The notes under the pieces: model-generated
What the model was told of the DNA's origin: nothing
What the model saw: only the letters and a program-made list of their open reading frames with translations
The model's database searches: none
Position numbers and translations under genes: made by a program
In this document: positions 5,635 through 6,842 of the stretch, in pieces
How positions within the stretch are numbered: the stretch's first letter is position 1
Layout: every line of letters begins with the position of its first letter
Origin: Bacillota bacterium
GTDB lineage: Bacteria > Bacillota > Clostridia > Christensenellales > Aristaeellaceae
Length of the DNA: 6,842 bases
Direction: 5' to 3'
Assembly (NCBI GenBank): GCA_023415715.1
Contig: JAEZJP010000108.1
Coordinates: forward strand, 1-6,842

Positions 5635-6786
5635 GTGGGACGGCGGCTTGCCATCCTTGTGTTTTTGTGCCTGACGCTGCTGATGGGCTTCCTGTTTCCC
5701 GAAGTATGGGAGCGAGCCGTAAACCGGGAGGATAAGCTGCCGCCTGGCATTTCCGCACCTGAGACTCGGCTTTTGCGCGTGTGGCTCATAGCGGAAAATC
5801 TTTCGGCATCCTCATGGCTCAAACGGCAGGCCGCAAGGCTTGAGGATGAGGAAGGCGGCGTTTCCGTCTATATGCGCACGGCGCGGCCCCAGGAACTTTC
5901 GCAGCCGGAAAGCGTGCTGCCGGACCTGATAGTCTTTGGACCCGGGGCCGTAAAAAATCCGGAAAGCCTGTTTCTGCCCCTGACGGGAGAATTCCATCAG
6001 TCGGACGGTACACTAAGGGCCGGCAGATGGCAAACGCTGCAATATGCTGTGCCAATATGCATGGACGGCTATGTGCTGGCCTTCGACCCGGTCCTCACGG
6101 GGGCCGCCGCATCAACGCCGGCGCCAACGCCGCTGCTAGGAATAGGAGGCGCGCCGCCTAATACCCCCGAACCAAACAAGGCAAATACGTTTGATGAGTT
6201 GTTTGCTTCCCTTGCGCAAATCCCCAGAGGAAAGAATACGGCCTATGATTTCCAGTGTGCTCAAGGAATGCCCTTGATGCTTTTCTCCTCGCTGTGCGGC
6301 GGCAAGAGAAATTTCCCCGCAGGATCACTTCCCCCCAATTTCGGTACTGCCTCCCCGGATACGGCGTTTGGCGATTTTTTGTCTTCGCGCTGCCGGGCCG
6401 CCATACTCCCTTCCAGGCAATTGCGCAGCCTTGCCGGCCAAAACAAACCCTTTGCACTGATGATGATGCCGATTAAGGCTACGGATATGTATCTTTCTGC
6501 CGGTGTCGTACAAGGAGAAGGACGGGATCTGGCGCTAAAATACCTCATGATGCTCTTATCCCCCGAAGGGCAGCAGGATCTATACGCCAATGGACTGATG
6601 GCCGTTTCCCAAGCTGTTTCGCTCTATGGAGCCGATCCGGTGCTAAGCCTGGTGGAAGGAAGCTTCAAAGGCGATTTGATTCTCCCCAATGCCTTCGCAT
6701 ATGACGAGCAAGGCCTGAAAAACATCTCCCTGAGTGTATTTACAAATGGCGGCGCGATTTTGGACATATTTGAATCTATTCGATGA
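5635..6786 (+). CDS. Membrane-anchored extracellular solute-binding-like protein
   Basis: A 383-residue protein that starts with GTG. Residues 4-20 form a hydrophobic signal or anchor segment (RLAILVFLCLTLLMGFLF). There is no lipobox, and Cys12 is inside the hydrophobic core, so it is not an ordinary lipoprotein. The body follows the plan of family 1 solute-binding proteins. It has an N-lobe strand LLRVWLIAE (46-54), then PDLIVFGP (96-103), and NTFDELFASL (184-193) in place of the usual TWDEL helix. The late block is FALMMMPIKATDMYLSAGVV (273-292), with LALKYLMMLLSPEGQQDLYA (299-318), a near-classic C-terminal helix pattern. An Ala/Pro-rich stretch (about 155-184) is inserted just before the TWDEL-like helix. 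It would sit outside the membrane and bind a sugar or similar solute, or act as a sensor. The ligand is unknown. It overlaps the next gene by ATGA, so the two are probably translated together. Confidence 0.72.
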   Translation: MGRRLAILVFLCLTLLMGFLFPEVWERAVNREDKLPPGISAPETRLLRVWLIAENLSASSWLKRQAARLEDEEGGVSVYMRTARPQELSQPESVLPDLIVFGPGAVKNPESLFLPLTGEFHQSDGTLRAGRWQTLQYAVPICMDGYVLAFDPVLTGAAASTPAPTPLLGIGGAPPNTPEPNKANTFDELFASLAQIPRGKNTAYDFQCAQGMPLMLFSSLCGGKRNFPAGSLPPNFGTASPDTAFGDFLSSRCRAAILPSRQLRSLAGQNKPFALMMMPIKATDMYLSAGVVQGEGRDLALKYLMMLLSPEGQQDLYANGLMAVSQAVSLYGADPVLSLVEGSFKGDLILPNAFAYDEQGLKNISLSVFTNGGAILDIFESIR

Positions 6787-6842
6787 CTCTTTTTTCGTAT
6801 ATCGCTGCCGTAGCGTGTGCATACTATGTACTGACTAACCCG
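6783..6842 (+). CDS. Start of a probable membrane protein, cut by the right edge
   Basis: An ATG at 6783 overlaps the preceding TGA as ATGA and stays open for 20 codons to the edge: MTLFSYIAAVACAYYVLTNP. The residues are strongly hydrophobic, consistent with a first membrane segment. There is no Shine-Dalgarno of its own, as expected for a gene translated by coupling to its upstream neighbour. Only a short piece is visible, so no family can be named. An ABC permease or another membrane partner of the solute-binding-like protein is possible but unproven. Confidence 0.55.
   Translation, partial: MTLFSYIAAVACAYYVLTNP

Overview
This 6.8 kb window looks like ordinary chromosome from a low- to mid-GC Gram-positive bacterium, most likely a member of the Clostridia. 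The basis is the strong purine-rich Shine-Dalgarno sites (AAGGAGG, AGGAGGT, GGGGAGG), sigma-A-like promoters, standard stop codons, a long PgcA-type phosphoglucomutase, and the mix of AraC regulator, Gfo/Idh/MocA dehydrogenase and Tyr_phosphatase3-type phosphatase. No genus can be assigned from what is visible. There are no tRNA or rRNA genes, insertion sequences, CRISPR arrays or phage genes.

Left part (1-3109). A Gfo/Idh/MocA-family dehydrogenase, cut by the left edge, runs leftward. It is divergent from an AraC-family regulator across a 131 bp gap holding overlapping back-to-back promoters. A pair of TCRTGACAA repeats 21 bp apart sits where an AraC-type activator of the dehydrogenase promoter would bind. 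Downstream of the regulator, on the same strand, are a 343-residue tyrosine phosphatase-like protein and a cysteine-type glutathione peroxidase. No terminator separates these three genes, but the peroxidase has a perfect 15 bp 7-1-7 palindrome in front of its ribosome-binding site, suggesting it has a regulator of its own. The cluster ends in a bidirectional hairpin terminator.

Middle part (3160-5566). On the minus strand lie a full-length alpha-phosphoglucomutase/phospho-sugar mutase with a near-consensus promoter and its own terminator, and then a small membrane-anchored protein of unknown function with a separate extended -10 promoter. The mutase interconverts glucose-1-P and glucose-6-P and connects sugar breakdown to cell-envelope and polysaccharide synthesis.

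Right part (5635-6842). A GTG-started, membrane-anchored protein with the fold signature of extracellular solute-binding proteins carries an Ala/Pro-rich insert. It overlaps by ATGA the start of another, probably membrane-embedded, protein that runs off the right edge. This pair is the least conventional part of the window.

I did not find evidence for a wholly new system. The best leads are the AraC operator layout, the palindrome in front of the peroxidase, and the translationally coupled solute-binding-like/membrane protein pair.
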